This document shows positions 16,448-26,300 of a stretch of 64,000 nt of DNA, one piece after another (position 1 is the first letter of the stretch; each line of letters opens with the position of its first letter). The position numbers and the translations under genes were made by a program. The stretch lies in contig JAAEST010000101.1 in the NCBI GenBank assembly GCA_024229115.1, positions 1 to 64,000 of the forward strand, written 5' to 3'. The DNA comes from Oligoflexia bacterium. Its GTDB lineage: Bacteria; Bdellovibrionota; Bacteriovoracia; Bacteriovoracales; Bacteriovoracaceae. The notes below the pieces were generated by a model. That model had not been told where the DNA came from. It made no database searches and worked only from the letters and a program-made list of their open reading frames with translations.

Positions 16448-17655
16448 AGCATTTGAGAATCCCATCTTGGATCTAGAACTGTTTGTACTTTCTTGGCATT
16501 ACTTTTAAGAGACCACAGGTGGCCAATTCTATTAGCATGATAAAGTGGAAAGTTTAGATTTAAGAATTGCTGTAGCTGACTCTTTGTACCTCTATTTGAT
16601 TCGAAGAGAAGTTTATTAGGATTGGTGACAAAGATATGTCTTGGAAATCTAATATACTCATCGAGTTCGGCCAGTGACTTCGTTTTATATACTTCGTAAT
16701 TAATTAAATTAAATATGTGCTGACCAGGATCAATACTTGGTAGCGAATAGACAAGTAATCTATGATCAGGCTTTTTAATAAAGCAGACACTAGAGGTTAT
16801 TTTAGATGTTACACCAGACTTAAAGCCTGTGTCTTGGAGAGTAAGGGAGGCCAAGAAGTACTTTCTATTCTTAGTTAGCCCAAATGATGCATTTGAAATA
16901 TTAAAAGAGTTTTGAGTTAAATAGATCTGTTTTTTGTAAAGATTTAAGTCCTGGTTGCACTTTATATCTTGGGAGGTCTTATCTTCAACAAAGTAATCAA
17001 ATAGTGGAGTCTGGGGAATTTGGTTAGTAAACTTCTTTGGAAGAGATAGGTCAAAGCTACGAAATGATTCACCACTTTTTAAAGTATTATTACCCTTAGT
17101 AAACTTCTTATACCAAAGCTTATCAGACATTATATTAGAACTATATTTACTAAAATAGATTTCTAATGTTTTAGAAACTTTTACTTGTTTAAAGTATTGG
17201 TTTACAAGAGCAGTAATTTTCTTTAATCCAGACTTTGAATAATTTTTCGCAAGGTAATTTAAACCTTCGTAGAAATAGTAGTTTTGAGTTTTACCCTTAC
17301 TGTTTTTGTAATCTAGATATTGATAATTTTTGTCATTGCCAATGATAAAAGAAAAACGTGCATGCTTAAGATTGATATCAGGTCTTACTTTTGCTTGGTA
17401 TAAACTCCAAGCTATAATTTGATCGCCGAAACTAGTAAGTTTTTTTTCTGATAAAAAACTAAGGAACTCTTCTTTATAGGGATAGTTTTCAGAAATAAGA
17501 TTTAAGCTATTTTGTGTACAGACTTTCTTTTCAAAGTCTTCCTCAATTACAGAATAATTCTTTTCTCCATCTAAAAATTTAAAATAACTTTGGCAAGAGA
17601 AGAGAAATAAAAGACTAATCTTTAATATGATAGAGGCCTTCAATTTTGTCTCCAT
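16435..17655 (-). CDS. lipoprotein of unknown function
   Basis: 406 residues. The N-terminus ASIILKISLLFLFSCQSYF is a lipoprotein signal with lipobox LFSC. I recognise no domain in the mature part, which is rich in Lys, Asn, Tyr and Phe. ATG 17655 overlaps the upstream gene by 41 bases and lacks a Shine-Dalgarno. A TTG at 17643 has GGAG 6 bases upstream and gives a shorter, more typical signal peptide, so it may be the true start. It sits between a hypothetical gene and a ferredoxin gene, both overlapping it, so the three probably form one unit. Confidence 0.7.
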   Translation of the reverse strand: METKLKASIILKISLLFLFSCQSYFKFLDGEKNYSVIEEDFEKKVCTQNSLNLISENYPYKEEFLSFLSEKKLTSFGDQIIAWSLYQAKVRPDINLKHARFSFIIGNDKNYQYLDYKNSKGKTQNYYFYEGLNYLAKNYSKSGLKKITALVNQYFKQVKVSKTLEIYFSKYSSNIMSDKLWYKKFTKGNNTLKSGESFRSFDLSLPKKFTNQIPQTPLFDYFVEDKTSQDIKCNQDLNLYKKQIYLTQNSFNISNASFGLTKNRKYFLASLTLQDTGFKSGVTSKITSSVCFIKKPDHRLLVYSLPSIDPGQHIFNLINYEVYKTKSLAELDEYIRFPRHIFVTNPNKLLFESNRGTKSQLQQFLNLNFPLYHANRIGHLWSLKSNAKKVQTVLDPRWDSQMLCTK

Positions 17656-17965
17656 GATCTGTGTGATCTAGCTCTAAAGAATTATTACTAAAAATTGAAT
17701 CAAAATCTAAATCCAGTTCTTCGGCCTTAGAATTTGTGGCCCTAACAACAAAAATGGCCCACATTCCTTGATGGTCGCTGCCAGAATGTGTTTGAGTTTT
17801 GAAGTCGACTATTTCATAACCTCTATTAATAAATTCGAAAAATACTTTATCAAACTGTTTTTCTCGGTAACCTTTGTCTCTAGGTGGTGGTGCCGGGATA
17901 TAGTAGGTAAATGTTTGAATTTTAAAGCTATTCTTATTAAAAAGTGATTTAATCCAGTTAAACAT
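17615..17965 (-). CDS. hypothetical cytoplasmic protein
   Basis: 116 residues. No signal peptide or membrane segment is visible. The middle reads as alternating strands and helices (KIQTFTYYIPAPP, FEFINRGYEIVDFKTQTHSG, MWAIFVVRATN) with an acidic C-terminus. I do not recognise the family. It is the first gene of a minus-strand group whose next start lies inside its 3' end. The gap to its left-facing neighbour at 18176 holds the putative small RNA. Confidence 0.6.
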   Translation of the reverse strand: MFNWIKSLFNKNSFKIQTFTYYIPAPPPRDKGYREKQFDKVFFEFINRGYEIVDFKTQTHSGSDHQGMWAIFVVRATNSKAEELDLDFDSIFSNNSLELDHTDHGDKIEGLYHIKD

Positions 17966-18084
17966 AATTCGATTTTTCCTTATATATATTCAATATATTA
18001 AATCGAAATGAGGTCTCTAGCAAACTTATGATGTGGAAATCTTTTCCAGTATATTTTTATATTTTTTTAAATGCTGTTGTAAGT

Positions 18085-18090
18085 TATAAT
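18085..18090 (+). promoter_or_regulatory. -10 box for the putative GGA-hairpin RNA
   Basis: A perfect TATAAT stands 7 bases ahead of the predicted 5' end at about 18097. A -35 element is not convincing (a T run at the expected place), so an activator or alternative sigma factor may help. The position directly before the hairpin cluster is the main support. Confidence 0.55.
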
Positions 18091-18096
18091 TAAATT

Positions 18097-18172
18097 GTTA
18101 GGAACATGGATGTACCTAATGGGATAGGCAGGATGCCGAAAAGAAGGGGCCTTTGCAGGGGGCCCCTTTTTT
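18097..18172 (+). ncRNA. putative CsrA/RsmA-binding small RNA (or CsrA-controlled leader)
   Basis: About 76 bases between a perfect -10 box and a strong terminator. Hairpin 1 (18099-18118) has stem TAGG..ACA/TGT..CCTA with loop TGGA. Its core ACAUGGAUGU closely follows the known CsrA SELEX consensus RUACARGGAUGU (10 of 12 positions over 18102-18113). Hairpin 2 (18127-18137) is GGCA-GGA-TGCC, with the GGA exactly as the loop. A third GGA (18122-18124) lies unpaired between them. Tandem GGA hairpins plus a terminator define CsrB/RsmY-type titrating RNAs. Only three sites and a downstream start codon at 18176 leave open that this is instead the 5' leader of the nucleotidase gene. Confidence 0.55.
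18146..18172 (+). terminator. Rho-independent terminator of the small RNA
   Basis: A GC-only stem GGGGCC/GGCCCC (18146-18151 with 18161-18166) with a nine-base loop is followed by TTTTTT. The T run ends 3 bases before the ATG of the nucleotidase gene, leaving no separate Shine-Dalgarno. The only purine-rich stretch, GGGGG (18158-18162), overlaps the loop and right arm. Confidence 0.9.
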
Positions 18173-18175
18173 ATT

Positions 18176-19753
18176 ATGATTAAATTAATTTCAATATTAT
18201 CAATATTCTTTCTCTTCTTAACTACAACTTATTCTTTAGAATTTAAAATTCTTCATACTAATGATCTTCATAGTTATGTAATAGGACAGCCTGATAAAGG
18301 CATTGGTCATTATTCTAGATTAACAACACTTATAAATAAACTTAGAACAAAAAATACTCTGGTTTTGGATGCTGGCGACTTCTATAGTGGAACTATTTAT
18401 CATTGGCTTGCTCCTGTAGAAGATCTTTCTTTTCCTGAATGGGAGTTCTTTACTCATAATAATTATGATGCTGTGACGCTGGGGAATCATGAGTTCGATG
18501 CTAAAGATAAGGGCCTCGAGGTGATGTTTCAAAAAATGAAAAAGCAGGAATCTAAAGTGCCCATTGTTCTAACTAATTCTAAAATCAAAGATCCTCATTT
18601 TATTAAATCGATCACGAAAACATTTCATCATGAACGAGAAAGAGTCACTGTTGGTGTTATTGGTGCGATTGGACCTGATGCTTGTTTAGTAAGTCGCAAT
18701 AATAGAATTAAGTATCAGTTCTATGGACAAGAAGAGGGACAAACACATTGGGGTAGTCTCACTAAGGTTCTGCAAGAAGAAGTTAATAAATTAAAAAGAA
18801 ATAATGTCGATATCATTGTCTTGCTTGTACATGGGGGTGGGGCAGAAGATGTTGAGTATGTGAAAAGACTTAAAGGTTTAAATATCATTATTGCCGGTCA
18901 TACCCATGAAGTTTATTTTAAGAAGGTAAATAATGTCTATGTCTCTCAAGCAGGAAGTTATGGTAATAAATTAGGTGAGTTGGTTTTTGATTACACTAAA
19001 GATAAACAACTCATTTTAAAAAATAAGGAACATTATTCTGTAAATCAAGCAGTTAAGCTGGATAAAAAGTTCCAAGCAAGAGTTAGTAAATATAATCAAG
19101 AACTAAATAATTATGCTAAGAGCTTAGGACTTAATCTTTCAGAACGTTATCCTAAAAGAATAGAAGGGAAGTTTCAAAAATTTGATCCCAAGTTTCACCT
19201 TTTCTTTGCTTCTTCGATGTATAAATCAATTAAAAAAGAAGATCCTGAAATTGATCTATATTTTACAGTTAAAGGTTTGATTCGTAATGGTATCGACCTG
19301 GGAAGTGATTATACTCTTTCTGACATATTTAAAGTTGTTCCGTTAGGGTTTCATGATAATTTTAGACCTGGTGATAAGGTGGTTACTTTCTATTTAAAAA
19401 GATCTGAATTAGGGCTGATAAAAGATTTTCTTACTCTCTATGCCAAGAAAAATCATAAATTCTCTCCTATATTTTCACCTAATATAAGCTTCAAGAAGCG
19501 ATGGTGGGGAATTCCTTTAGTTAATAATTATGATGTCTCTAAGAACGATGGATCATTGGACAAAGAATATGTGAAATTCGCCACTAATAAATATATTTCA
19601 AAATATTTACAATTTGTTTCACAAAAAACATATGGAATTTTCAATCTCTATCTAAGAGATGAAAACGGAGAAATTGTTAAAAAAGCGATTGAGCTAAAAT
19701 TTCCTGAATATCGTTATTTTTCTAATTACTTAAAAAGAGATCCATCGAGCTGA
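18176..19753 (+). CDS. exported 5'-nucleotidase/UshA-family metallophosphoesterase
   Basis: 525 residues. A signal peptide (about 1-20) is followed by the calcineurin-like core: ILHTNDLHSY, DAGDFYSG, TLGNHEFD, VLLVHGGG and IIAGHTHEVYF, all dinuclear-metal motifs. The C-terminal half corresponds to the nucleotide-specificity domain (GLIRNGIDLGSDYTLSDIFKVVPLG). It likely salvages periplasmic or prey nucleotides by releasing phosphate. The ATG sits 3 bases past a terminator T run, so expression should depend on read-through or on control at that hairpin. Its 3' end overlaps the convergent CoA-transferase gene by 28 bases. Confidence 0.9.
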   Translation: MIKLISILSIFFLFLTTTYSLEFKILHTNDLHSYVIGQPDKGIGHYSRLTTLINKLRTKNTLVLDAGDFYSGTIYHWLAPVEDLSFPEWEFFTHNNYDAVTLGNHEFDAKDKGLEVMFQKMKKQESKVPIVLTNSKIKDPHFIKSITKTFHHERERVTVGVIGAIGPDACLVSRNNRIKYQFYGQEEGQTHWGSLTKVLQEEVNKLKRNNVDIIVLLVHGGGAEDVEYVKRLKGLNIIIAGHTHEVYFKKVNNVYVSQAGSYGNKLGELVFDYTKDKQLILKNKEHYSVNQAVKLDKKFQARVSKYNQELNNYAKSLGLNLSERYPKRIEGKFQKFDPKFHLFFASSMYKSIKKEDPEIDLYFTVKGLIRNGIDLGSDYTLSDIFKVVPLGFHDNFRPGDKVVTFYLKRSELGLIKDFLTLYAKKNHKFSPIFSPNISFKKRWWGIPLVNNYDVSKNDGSLDKEYVKFATNKYISKYLQFVSQKTYGIFNLYLRDENGEIVKKAIELKFPEYRYFSNYLKRDPSS

Positions 19754-20343
19754 TCACGAGAGTCTTCATTGGCCAATTCGATAATTTCAAAATGATTACC
19801 ATTAGGTTTAAAGACACCTAAGTCCGTGACAACAATATCTACGACATCTTTCCCTGTGAGCGGAAGGGCCGTTTCTTTTAGAAGTTTAGGTTCACCATTC
19901 TTATTAAAATGAGTCATCATGATTATGACCTGTCTGGCACCATTGACTAGGTCCATAGCACCACCCATTCCTGTAATCTTTTTTCCTGGGATCATCCAGT
20001 TCGCGAGATTTCGCTGGCAATCAACTTCCATTGCTCCAAGGATGCAATAGTCAATGTGACCTCCACGAATCATTCCAAAGCTTAATGAAGAATCAAAATA
20101 AGAGGCTCCATCCTTAATGGAAATTGTTTCTTTTCCTGCATTGATAAGAGTAGGGCTAACAGTTTCTTTTGAAGGTCTTCCTGCTACTCCTAATACGCCA
20201 TTTTCTGAATGAATCATAATATTTTGGTCAGGACTCAGGTATTCGGCGACAATGCTTGGTATTCCTATTCCTAAGTTTACTGAAGTATGAGGTTTAAACA
20301 TGCTGGCAACTTTAAGGGCCATTTCTTTTTTTGACCAACTCAT
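19726..20343 (-). CDS. 3-oxoacid CoA-transferase subunit B
   Basis: 205 residues. It shows the CoA-transferase family I beta-subunit pattern: VNLGIGIPSIVAEYL, then IHSENGVLG with the catalytic Glu, GGHIDYCILGAMEVD and WMIPGKKITGMGGAMDLV. It is ScoB/AtoA-like, moving CoA between succinyl-CoA or acetyl-CoA and a 3-oxoacid. It is the last gene of the long minus operon; its ATG shares one base with the subunit A stop codon and has GAGG upstream. The actual acid substrate may differ from acetoacetate given the aminotransferase neighbours. Confidence 0.92.
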   Translation of the reverse strand: MSWSKKEMALKVASMFKPHTSVNLGIGIPSIVAEYLSPDQNIMIHSENGVLGVAGRPSKETVSPTLINAGKETISIKDGASYFDSSLSFGMIRGGHIDYCILGAMEVDCQRNLANWMIPGKKITGMGGAMDLVNGARQVIIMMTHFNKNGEPKLLKETALPLTGKDVVDIVVTDLGVFKPNGNHFEIIELANEDSRDQLDGSLFK

Positions 20344-21047
20344 TATTGTGCCTCCTCATTTAATTTGAGAAACTCAATATCATTTTGATAATCTGAACCT
20401 TGATAAATTCTTTGAACAAATATTCCAGGTAGATGAATATCTTCTGGAGGTATTTCACCTAATTCAACAAGTTCTTCCACTTCAACGATTGTTACTTTTG
20501 CGGCCATGGCCATTAGGGGAGAGAAGTTTCTAGCAGTTTCTTTAAACCATAGGTTCCCATATTTATCGCCTTTTTGGGCCTTAATAATGGCAAAATCGGC
20601 GTGAAGAGCTTCTTCAAGTATGCAAGGACGATCAAAGGTCTTAGTTTCTTTACCTTCAGCGACAAGGGTTCCATAACCTGTCGGTGTATAGAATGCTCTT
20701 ATCCCTAGACCTGCAGCTCTAATCCTTTCACTAAATGTCCCTTGAGGGATGAGTTCGACTTCGACCTGCTTCTTCATCATCTGTTCTTCTAAATCAGGGT
20801 TTCCGCCAACATAACTACAATAAGCATGGGAAATCATATTTTTCTTGAGTAACTTAACTAAACCTCTACCAGAGTTTCCAATATTATTACTAATTACTTT
20901 TAAGTCTTTGATTGGCATCTGTGAAAGTTGTTCAATTGAGTTTTCGGCAATACCACAAAGACCAAATCCCCCAGACATAATCGTTGATCCAGAGGTAACA
21001 TCTTTAAGGGCTTCGATCGCATTCTTATATACTTTAGGATGACTCAT
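20343..21047 (-). CDS. 3-oxoacid CoA-transferase subunit A
   Basis: 234 residues. It shows the alpha-subunit signatures GSTIMSGGFGLCGIAENSI (CoA-binding glycine motif), SNNIGNSGRGLVKLL, YVGGNPDLE and GIRAFYTPTGYGT. It pairs with subunit B downstream with a one-base overlap, so the heteromer is probably made stoichiometrically. The class III aminotransferase gene ends 2 bases upstream. The family normally works in ketone-body or short-chain acid metabolism. Confidence 0.92.
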   Translation of the reverse strand: MSHPKVYKNAIEALKDVTSGSTIMSGGFGLCGIAENSIEQLSQMPIKDLKVISNNIGNSGRGLVKLLKKNMISHAYCSYVGGNPDLEEQMMKKQVEVELIPQGTFSERIRAAGLGIRAFYTPTGYGTLVAEGKETKTFDRPCILEEALHADFAIIKAQKGDKYGNLWFKETARNFSPLMAMAAKVTIVEVEELVELGEIPPEDIHLPGIFVQRIYQGSDYQNDIEFLKLNEEAQ

Positions 21048-21049
21048 AA

Positions 21050-22237
21050 TTAGTTCCTAGTTTTTAAAAAACTATGTAAATTGTTAAGTGCTTCTTTGAG
21101 AATGGCTGTTTCTGAATTTAAAAAAGGAGACAGGATAATTCGGCATCCATTTTCTTCTTTAATGACAACTAATGAAAGACCACTACTATAAAAATCTTTC
21201 CACTCGATATTTGTATTTAACTGAAGAGCAGATAAAAGTCCTAGATATCTACAATCTTCAACAATATCTAGGTTTGAAATATTTGACAAAAATTCTTCAA
21301 AGGCTTTTAAGTTGGACTTTAATGTCTCTTGGAATTCAGTGCTTTCAGTTAGTTTGAATACACCCTCAAGAGAAGCTAGTCCTAGGGGGTGTGCGTAGTT
21401 TGTGAGGCCACATGGCAAGATTTTATCATTAAAATAATTAGCTATTTCATCACTCACAAAAACAGCACCAAATGGAATAAAGCCACCAGATATACCTTTG
21501 GCCATACAAACAATATCAGGAGCTAGATCATAGTGTTGATAGGCAAATGGGATTCCTGTTCTGTAAAAACCACAGATAACCTCGTCAAGAATGAAGACAA
21601 TATCATTAGTCTTACAATACTTTTGAAGGGTTAATAAATAGTCTTTTGTTGGAACATATACTCCGTTGGCACCAGGTATTGTTTCTAGAATTAGAGCAGC
21701 AAGCTTAGTCTTGTTATTTTCTAAGAGTTTAATTGTTTGAGATGCATCGACATCGTCTTGATAGTCGGGAAGTCTAAGAACAAGGTCATCATTTGTAATA
21801 GAGGCCTGATTTCTCCAATCACCTGTTACATCTAAAGCTCCAAGAGTTGCCCCATGGTAGCTTTTCTTTCTTGCAGCAATGACTTTCTTACCAGTGTAGA
21901 GTCTTGCCATTTTCAAAGCATTCTCAACACTTTCTGCTCCAGAGACAGTATAGAATATTTTCCCCTCAAGTTTTAGAAGGCTTAAAAGTTTAGTCGTTAC
22001 ATCTTCTTTTAGTGAATATTGAGCCTTTGCTGATGAAACAGGAAAAACTGATAGTTGGTTAGAGATTGAGTTTTCAATGGTACTATTTTTAAAACCAAAG
22101 TTTGCATGAAAACTAATACTACTTAACTCATGAATTAATTTTTTATTCGATGTAAAAGTGAATTCTTGGCAATCATCAATAGGGAAACGATTTGCCGTAT
22201 TTTGAGCACTCCATGTGTAGAAGTAGTTAGCACTCAT
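21050..22237 (-). CDS. class III PLP-dependent aminotransferase
   Basis: 395 residues. VSGAESVENALKMAR (about 98-112) binds the PLP phosphate, KSYHGATLG follows, ILDEVICGF (about 216-224) contacts the cofactor, and Lys247 in MAKGISGG is the Schiff-base lysine. The family uses omega-amino acids, diamines or glutamate-semialdehyde. The specific substrate cannot be assigned. The start overlaps the C45 gene by 11 bases. Position before a CoA-transferase suggests that its oxo-acid product is activated as a CoA ester (inference). Confidence 0.88.
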   Translation of the reverse strand: MSANYFYTWSAQNTANRFPIDDCQEFTFTSNKKLIHELSSISFHANFGFKNSTIENSISNQLSVFPVSSAKAQYSLKEDVTTKLLSLLKLEGKIFYTVSGAESVENALKMARLYTGKKVIAARKKSYHGATLGALDVTGDWRNQASITNDDLVLRLPDYQDDVDASQTIKLLENNKTKLAALILETIPGANGVYVPTKDYLLTLQKYCKTNDIVFILDEVICGFYRTGIPFAYQHYDLAPDIVCMAKGISGGFIPFGAVFVSDEIANYFNDKILPCGLTNYAHPLGLASLEGVFKLTESTEFQETLKSNLKAFEEFLSNISNLDIVEDCRYLGLLSALQLNTNIEWKDFYSSGLSLVVIKEENGCRIILSPFLNSETAILKEALNNLHSFLKTRN

Positions 22238-23303
22238 TTATTCCACTCTCATTGATAGAAAAGTTTCTTGCAATATAGTTAGATTCTTCTGGACAACCTC
22301 TCCAGAGATGAAAATTATCATTAGTATAGTCAAAGACACCGCCACCACAAGTTTGGCTTGGGTCTTGAGCTCCACTTTGATAATGACTGCATATAGATTT
22401 TGGATGACCGGTATGGTCTTTCAAAATGGAGATAATATCCTTTGCACTTTGTAGAGGTTCAGACTTATCTTTTTCTAAAAGTATTTTTTCACGATTATGC
22501 GTAGTCGAGCTAATTGAAGTTTTATCTTCAACTGTAGTGACATTTTCTCCAAGGCAGTGATTAGTATGATAAATCATACCTTGTTCATTTAGTTTTAGAT
22601 GACCAATAATATCTTCTTTTGATGGTGTCTTTTCGATATGGAGAGATGTATTACCATCACCAATTATATAGTTATGGCCTGAAGTTACAGACGTTGATTG
22701 AACAAGCTTTAATGCTTCTTCTGTAGTTTTACACGTTAGTGCCTTTCTTACTAAAGCTGGCCAAATAACAGCAGGGGTTGCATCAGTTGTATTGATATTA
22801 TTAACTCCGAAGAATAGCTTGTCTTTATTAACACCCATCATTCCTAAGCAGCCAACAAGGGAAAAAACCACTTGTTCAGGAGTCTTGATTAAACAGATAT
22901 ATCTTTGAGCACTAGAGTGCATATCCCACGTTTGCCCAATTCCTTGGGATTTTCTATTTACGGAAATAGTAGTGCATCCCTCATCGGGTAATTGAATGTC
23001 TCTAAAGTCTGTATAGTTATTGATAATAATAAAGTCTTCAATACTTAGATTAGCACCATCACATATACCAAGCGCTTCTTTGTGAAGGTCTTCAGAGTAA
23101 GACTTTGTCGCTTCCCATTGGAGTAAAGCATATTCATGGAGTTTGTCTTTTAAAGTAGGGTTTTTTGCCAGCATAAGATCTTTTCTGATACCAGCAAGCT
23201 CTTTAATAGCTTCTCTAAATGATTCACCATGGATCTCTCCCCACATTGTTGGTGGGTGAGATTTTCCATATTCAATAACTGGAAAGTTTACATCTATACT
23301 CAT
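22227..23303 (-). CDS. C45-family acyltransferase/hydrolase (Ntn-type, penicillin acyltransferase-like)
   Basis: 358 residues. GCTTISV at about 109-115 has Cys110 as the likely autoproteolytic nucleophile of C45 enzymes, preceded by the family pattern NNYTDF...DEGC. Later GQTWDMH and NHCLGENV are also typical. Family members include isopenicillin-N acyltransferase and the insect beta-alanyl-amine hydrolase Tan, so it probably makes or breaks an amide bond to an amino compound. The start overlaps the fusion-gene stop as ATGA (23300-23303). The absence of a signal peptide implies a cytoplasmic enzyme. Confidence 0.82.
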   Translation of the reverse strand: MSIDVNFPVIEYGKSHPPTMWGEIHGESFREAIKELAGIRKDLMLAKNPTLKDKLHEYALLQWEATKSYSEDLHKEALGICDGANLSIEDFIIINNYTDFRDIQLPDEGCTTISVNRKSQGIGQTWDMHSSAQRYICLIKTPEQVVFSLVGCLGMMGVNKDKLFFGVNNINTTDATPAVIWPALVRKALTCKTTEEALKLVQSTSVTSGHNYIIGDGNTSLHIEKTPSKEDIIGHLKLNEQGMIYHTNHCLGENVTTVEDKTSISSTTHNREKILLEKDKSEPLQSAKDIISILKDHTGHPKSICSHYQSGAQDPSQTCGGGVFDYTNDNFHLWRGCPEESNYIARNFSINESGINEC

Positions 23304-26300
23304 AAGGCCAAGAACTTCTTCATCATGCTCCAGTTTGGATCAATGATATAACGTCCATCCACTTGGTCGAAATACTGAGAAAGCTTCTTCGGTAGTTTCC
23401 CTCTGAATGACCCTGTACCATTATTTATCTGTAAATCTTCAACCGGGTAATTATTTAATATAGTCGTAACTTTCTCATGAAATGCTTTCTTGTCTGCAAG
23501 ATAATCATTTTTATTTGCTGAGATTTTATCAAGGTTTCTTTTATAAGCACTGAAGCTATATTCATCACCATCCCAAGTAGAAATCATCATTAAAGGTTTC
23601 CCTAAAAAGAGATTGTCATCACAGAAAACAAGTCCTCCTTGTCCACCTAGGAATACCATTCCTGCGTTTGGAGTGAGTTCTGGATCATTGGATGCATAGT
23701 AATGATCTAATGAATAGTTATGGGCCTGTGATGCCGTTTCATTATATATAATTGGGATACCTGCTTTTTTAGCCGCTTCTTTTAGTTTCTTCAGCACATC
23801 TCTTTCTATGGTGATCATATCAAGTTGCCTAACAGGCTCTAACCAGATACCAAGTACATCATCAGCTTTTTGAGATTCGATATTCTTGATTATTTGATCA
23901 ATATTTTCTTTAGTTGGATGATCGAGATGTTCAACTGGAAAATAGTTGTCCTCACTATCTGTTAATGAGCGAGAGAGAAAACTTCCACTTCCAAAGTAGT
24001 GACCTTTAAATGAAATAGACTTAGGACCTTTTTTTCTTTCAACCCATATCGTCTTAGTTAGCTTATCAACACACTCTGACTGTCCAGAAGTAGTAAAGCC
24101 ATGTTGTAATGACGCAGGAATTGAATTCAAAATATCTTTTACGTTAGATAGAAATTTAGTGTTAACAAAGTTTGAAAGACAAACTTTATTTGTAAGATAA
24201 GGGACTTCCTCATGAAGATATTCTTTATCTAAATCTTCACATGAAAGAGGAGAGTCTTTTCTTGAGCTTAAGTTAATTTCCTCTTTATTCCATCTTAAAG
24301 GTGTTGAGTAGAAAACTACATCCCTATGCTCTTCAAAATCTGGATAATCTTCTTTGATATAATGACTTTCAAAACTTCCAAGAGCGAGATTAATATGGAG
24401 CATTCTTCCTGCAAGTTGATCTCTATTACGTCCTTGAATTGAGTTATATCCTTTAGCACAAGCTAGGATCGTAAGAGCAGATTTTAATTTGGCACCAAGG
24501 TTTCTGCCTCTTGAGCTTTTCGCAACTGTTGTATCTATGACATAGAGAGATTTAGGATCATTGAAAGAGCTAGATCTTCTAACTCCTCTTTCAAGAGGAT
24601 GATCCTGGAGACTCGAGCTAAAGGCCATGGCCAGAAGTTCATTTCCTTTCACAACAGCGAGATTAATTCCATATGGACTCTTGGCACTTGTTTCAAATCG
24701 CTCGATCGATGTTTGTCTTGTAGGCTCGTAGACTTCAGTTTGTAGACGGTTAACTTGCTCTTTCCAATCTGAAAAATTAGCACCATCAATGATAATTAAT
24801 TTCTCTTCAGTAGATAATTCAAAGATTCCAGCTACTTCATTGAGAGTATTCGTAATATCAGATGAAGAACTTTCTTCTAATTTAAGTTTTAGTAAAAGTT
24901 CCTGCCACTTATATTCGTTTTCTGTATTTCTATCAACAGTTGTGACCGTAGATGGAATTTCAGTTTGCTTATTAAGAAATAAATCAGAACAAATAGCATC
25001 AAGCCTCTCAAAGAGAAAGTCTAAATCACCAGAGTTAAATGCAGTATTAAGTCTAAATCTTAGTGTCTTATCTCCTGCAGGGTAATAGAGAAGTCCATGA
25101 TCAAATCTTTTAGCGATAAACTTCGCGACATTATCTTTATCATTGAGGTCCATGGCAAAGCTTACTCCGCAAGCCCTTGGCCTTGAGAGAAATTCTTTAT
25201 ACTTCTGCGTAAGGTTATCAAGTCTTTTGGTAACATCCGACTCAATATGAAGAATCTTGCTACGGGATTGTTTTAGTGCCATCGCATGAAGATAGCCTCT
25301 TATGGCACTGGCCACCTGAAAACTTTCTCGTTGTTCAATTTTGTTCTTTGTAATTCCGTGAGGAGCTATGACCATTCCAATTTGTGCTTTTTTGGCACAG
25401 ACAACATAGTCAGGATATAACTGAGATCCATCTACATCTCTCATATTTAATTGTCTATGCCAGAAAAATTCACGCCCAAGATGAAAGCCTGTTTGAACTT
25501 CATCATTAATTACTGGAACATTAAATGCACGAGCGAGTAGTATAAGAGCAGTGTGAAAACGATCACTTGAGTATCTATCTCCACCTTCACATTGCATAGG
25601 TTCAATGATAACCGCGAAGATATCTTTTTTTGCCAGTTTTTCTCTTACTTCCATAAGACAATCTGTTTCATTTTTAAGTGTAGGATCATTTAACCAATTA
25701 TCATTTATTGAAAAATCATTAGCACTGGCATTGTCCCAAGTCTCTCTCCAGTCTTGAGGAAAAGTAAGATTAGTCTTTGCGTCCTCTAATTCTGGGTATT
25801 CGCAATACACAGCTTTATAACCATCCCATTCAAAAGGTTCTCTCTTTGATGGATTCCAAGTTGCTGATAATGAAACGAGCATTCTGCCATGAAATGAACC
25901 TTTGAAGGCGAGAACTTTATTCGCACTTTTTTCGAAACGACGGGCATAGCAATAGCCTAGTGCTGTTTCATTGCTTTCAGCACCACTATTACAAAAAGTT
26001 ATCGTTGTCTTTTCACTTCCAATTTCTCTTTTAATAAAGTTTTCAAAAGCCTCTCTTAATTGCTTGAAGGTTGGATCATTTTTATTATTTGTCCATGAAC
26101 TTTGTAATTGAGTTGTTCCCATAAACACAGGGGAGTTGAAACCTAGCCCTAGTGTAGCGATCTGGCTGGCAGCATCCATTAGATAATGGGTTTCTCCATT
26201 ACTAGAAGCTATTCCCATATAAGGGCCTTTTGAACCTTTATGATCTGTTAGGTATTCTTTCTTCTCTGCAGGTATAAGGTTGTTATCATAGAACTTCGAA

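Noticed and set aside
18097-18172. c-di-GMP (GEMM) or other known riboswitch upstream of the nucleotidase
   Set aside because: The GEMM core and its tetraloop receptor are absent, and the fluoride and preQ1 patterns do not fit. The GGA-in-loop arrangement is explained better by CsrA binding.
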